The notes under the pieces: model-generated
Told to the model about the DNA's origin: nothing
Seen by the model: the letters and a program-made list of their open reading frames with translations, nothing else
The model's database searches: none
In this document: positions 62,301-64,000 of the stretch, piece after piece
How the letters are laid out: every line of letters starts with the position of its first letter
How positions within the stretch are numbered: position 1 is the first letter of the stretch
Source of the DNA: Sclerodactyla briareus
Lineage: Eukaryota; Echinodermata; Holothuroidea; Dendrochirotida; Sclerodactylidae
DNA: 64,000 bases
Reading direction: 5' to 3'
Assembly: GCA_026419785.1 (NCBI GenBank)
Contig: JAODTK010000777.1
Span: forward strand, 1 to 64,000
Translations under genes and position numbers: made by a program

Positions 62301-64000
62301 AGACTAGCATCATTTCTAGCCGCGGGTGAAAATATCCATAGCGTCATTCAACTCTTTTATTAGATTTTCGTTATTTGCTTAGAAATGCAACCATGACCAA
62401 GTACATTAACTGACCAGAAGTCGGAAACAGTCGCACCTCTGACACTCAGGGGTTTGTTGTCCGGTATAAATTATGTGAGCCGCTTTGATGAAACAGCCAT
62501 CATTAAGAAAAGTCATTTCCGGAAAACGATTTCTGACTAAGAATGGTGAGAAAGGTGAGGCCTCAGCTCAAGAACAGGCGGATGACAGTGGTGAGCTGTA
62601 ACGAGGGGGCGATGTCTAAAGGTTTGGTCACGAATCAACTGCTTGACTGATGAAGGAGCATAAGTGAATCAGCAGAGTGAAACAGTCTCATCTCCGACCA
62701 ATTATTCATAACATATCAATGTGTTTTTTCCGGTATAAGCGTTATGTCTGTTGCCGATATATACGGATTTCTTGGAAACGGTTTGATACCTCTTTGGGAT
62801 ACTATGTATTCTAACTCAAGAATGGCATTTATTAGAATATGACTGAGTTACAGAGTTAGATACTCCATATTTTCCTTGGCTAGCCTTATGTGTTATTCAT
62901 TGTGCACATAATTGCCACCTCATATCAATGACATACCTCTTAATTATAGTATATTGATTGGATTAAATGCTTCCCAGGCAATAAACAACAGTTTTTGTTT
63001 CATAAGACATTGGGGAAGATCTTGTATACTTGCACTATGCATAAAACGTTAGTTGATGTCGCTTCCTCGATTCTGGGGCGCGATAGGTTAGCATTGCAAA
63101 TGTGATGAAAGTCCGGTGACGTTAGGATTGGGGTAGGGTAGGCCCCTGCCCGTGATTCTTCAATTTCATCCAATTTCGAATATTCCAATGAATGATAGTG
63201 CAGTTTCCGTTCTCGGTGTTTGTCATTTCTGAGGATTTTTCACGCGGAACTTCGAAAGCACGAGATGAGCTCAGAGCGAAATCAATACCGGGTGACCTTG
63301 GGTGTTGTAACGCACTTAGGCAATCCTTTCGACAATCAAAATTCGCAATGCTTGTCCCAGCTCTTTTGCCGGGATCGTAATAACCGGTCGTTTATAGCTG
63401 GAGTAGGAAAGCATCCTACGTGCCAAATGCTTCCAGCCTTATGGCTGCGCTAGTCGGACATCTTAAAAACCAATCAATTGTACCTTCAAGACTTCTAGTG
63501 AAATTGACCATTACAAATCATATCTATTCGTAAAACGTTACGTTCATATATTGGAACACGAAGTTCACGTGTTTGGAATGGACTGTTAGCACTGCGGTAT
63601 AGAGCGGCTCCGAGGAGAATGAAAATGAGGTGGTATTCCAGTTTTGATGCCCTGTGAACTTTTTCTATGTTTCCCTATTTTCAGAGTCATTACATTCCTT
63701 CCAAATTAGATTAAGATGAATGACACCGTATTAACCATTTCCATACTGATTGTTTCAATGGGAAACGGACTACCCGACTGCGCAAACATTTCAAGTATCA
63801 GGTCAATTCGGAAAGAGAACTCCATGAAATAAATTTCTTGGCAGAGTACGTTATGACTAACTTATCCAGTGTCCAAATGCCGGTTTTGAAAATAACTGTG
63901 GTGTGTATGTTTGCATACAAAAAATTCTACATCACGGGAACTCAGCGAAGGAGTTCAACGGCCAAATGAACACCATCTCGTGTACATACGCACAGGTTTA
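59371..64000. other. Spacer with weak degenerate repeats
   Basis: No gene recognised. A poly-G run lies at about 59,848-59,860. Three loosely similar blocks around ACTTGTACAACATA, at about 59,977, 60,256 and 60,588, suggest a decayed ~300-bp tandem repeat. A GAAACAGTCNCACCTC...TCCGGTATAA pattern occurs at about 62,427 and 62,678. The stretch 63,156-63,240 weakly resembles the conserved core at 42,797/50,754. Confidence 0.4.

Noticed and set aside
63530..63600. LINE C-terminal SSRVWNGL-like peptide
   Set aside because: Only a few residues resemble the end of a retrotransposon polymerase; upstream frames give no support.

Overview
This window looks like non-coding nuclear DNA from an animal, most likely a marine invertebrate. 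The grounds are high AT content, many AAT/AT/GT microsatellites and G/C homopolymers, decayed non-LTR retrotransposons of CR1/L2-, jockey- and RTE-like type, tRNA-derived SINEs and small inverted-repeat elements. No bacterial gene organisation, rRNA, intact tRNA or CRISPR array was found. No host protein-coding gene could be recognised: apart from retrotransposon debris, the open frames are short, match no family I know, and fit chance expectation. A host exon too short to recognise by eye could still be present.

Layout. 0-6 kb: AT-rich spacer, one copy of a ~430-bp tRNA-derived SINE (about 1.0-1.4 kb), a 114-bp tandem repeat holding a perfect AGGTCA DR5 site (2.67-2.85 kb) and two nearly identical 115-bp direct repeats (3.5 and 4.1 kb). 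6.0-7.1 kb: a 1.1-kb AAT array with a 15-bp higher-order period. 7-20.6 kb: spacer with a tRNA-like fragment at 13.8 kb, G/C homopolymers at 13.7-15.7 kb and a 55-bp tandem repeat with CRE-like sites at 17.75 kb. 20.6-22.1 kb: a broken RTE-like LINE on the minus strand. 30.1-30.9 kb: the 3' end of a CR1/L2-like LINE. 32.6-32.9 kb: a 252-bp inverted-repeat element. 34.8-35.3 kb: an isolated CpG-dense patch. 37.3-38.9 kb: jockey-like and CR1/L2-like debris plus a cluster of ATGGCNGCC motifs. 41.8-42.0 kb: a second tRNA-derived SINE.

The most structured part is 42.7-59.4 kb. It reads as an old, diverged direct tandem duplication: unit 1 is about 42.74-50.48 kb and unit 2 about 50.67-59.37 kb, with homologous anchors in the same order throughout. 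Unit 2 alone carries a CR1/L2-like LINE fragment (51.69-53.10 kb) and a 2.4-kb non-autonomous DNA element that splits the duplicated SINE (54.25-56.67 kb) and contains a ~196-bp tandem repeat. The matching positions in unit 1 are empty, which orders the events: SINE insertion, duplication, then LINE and DNA-element insertion. Unit 1 has its own extra internal duplication and a candidate 150-bp MITE.

There are no cooperating genes to describe. The value of the window is as a repeat-history record. I see no evidence of a new enzymatic or defence system.
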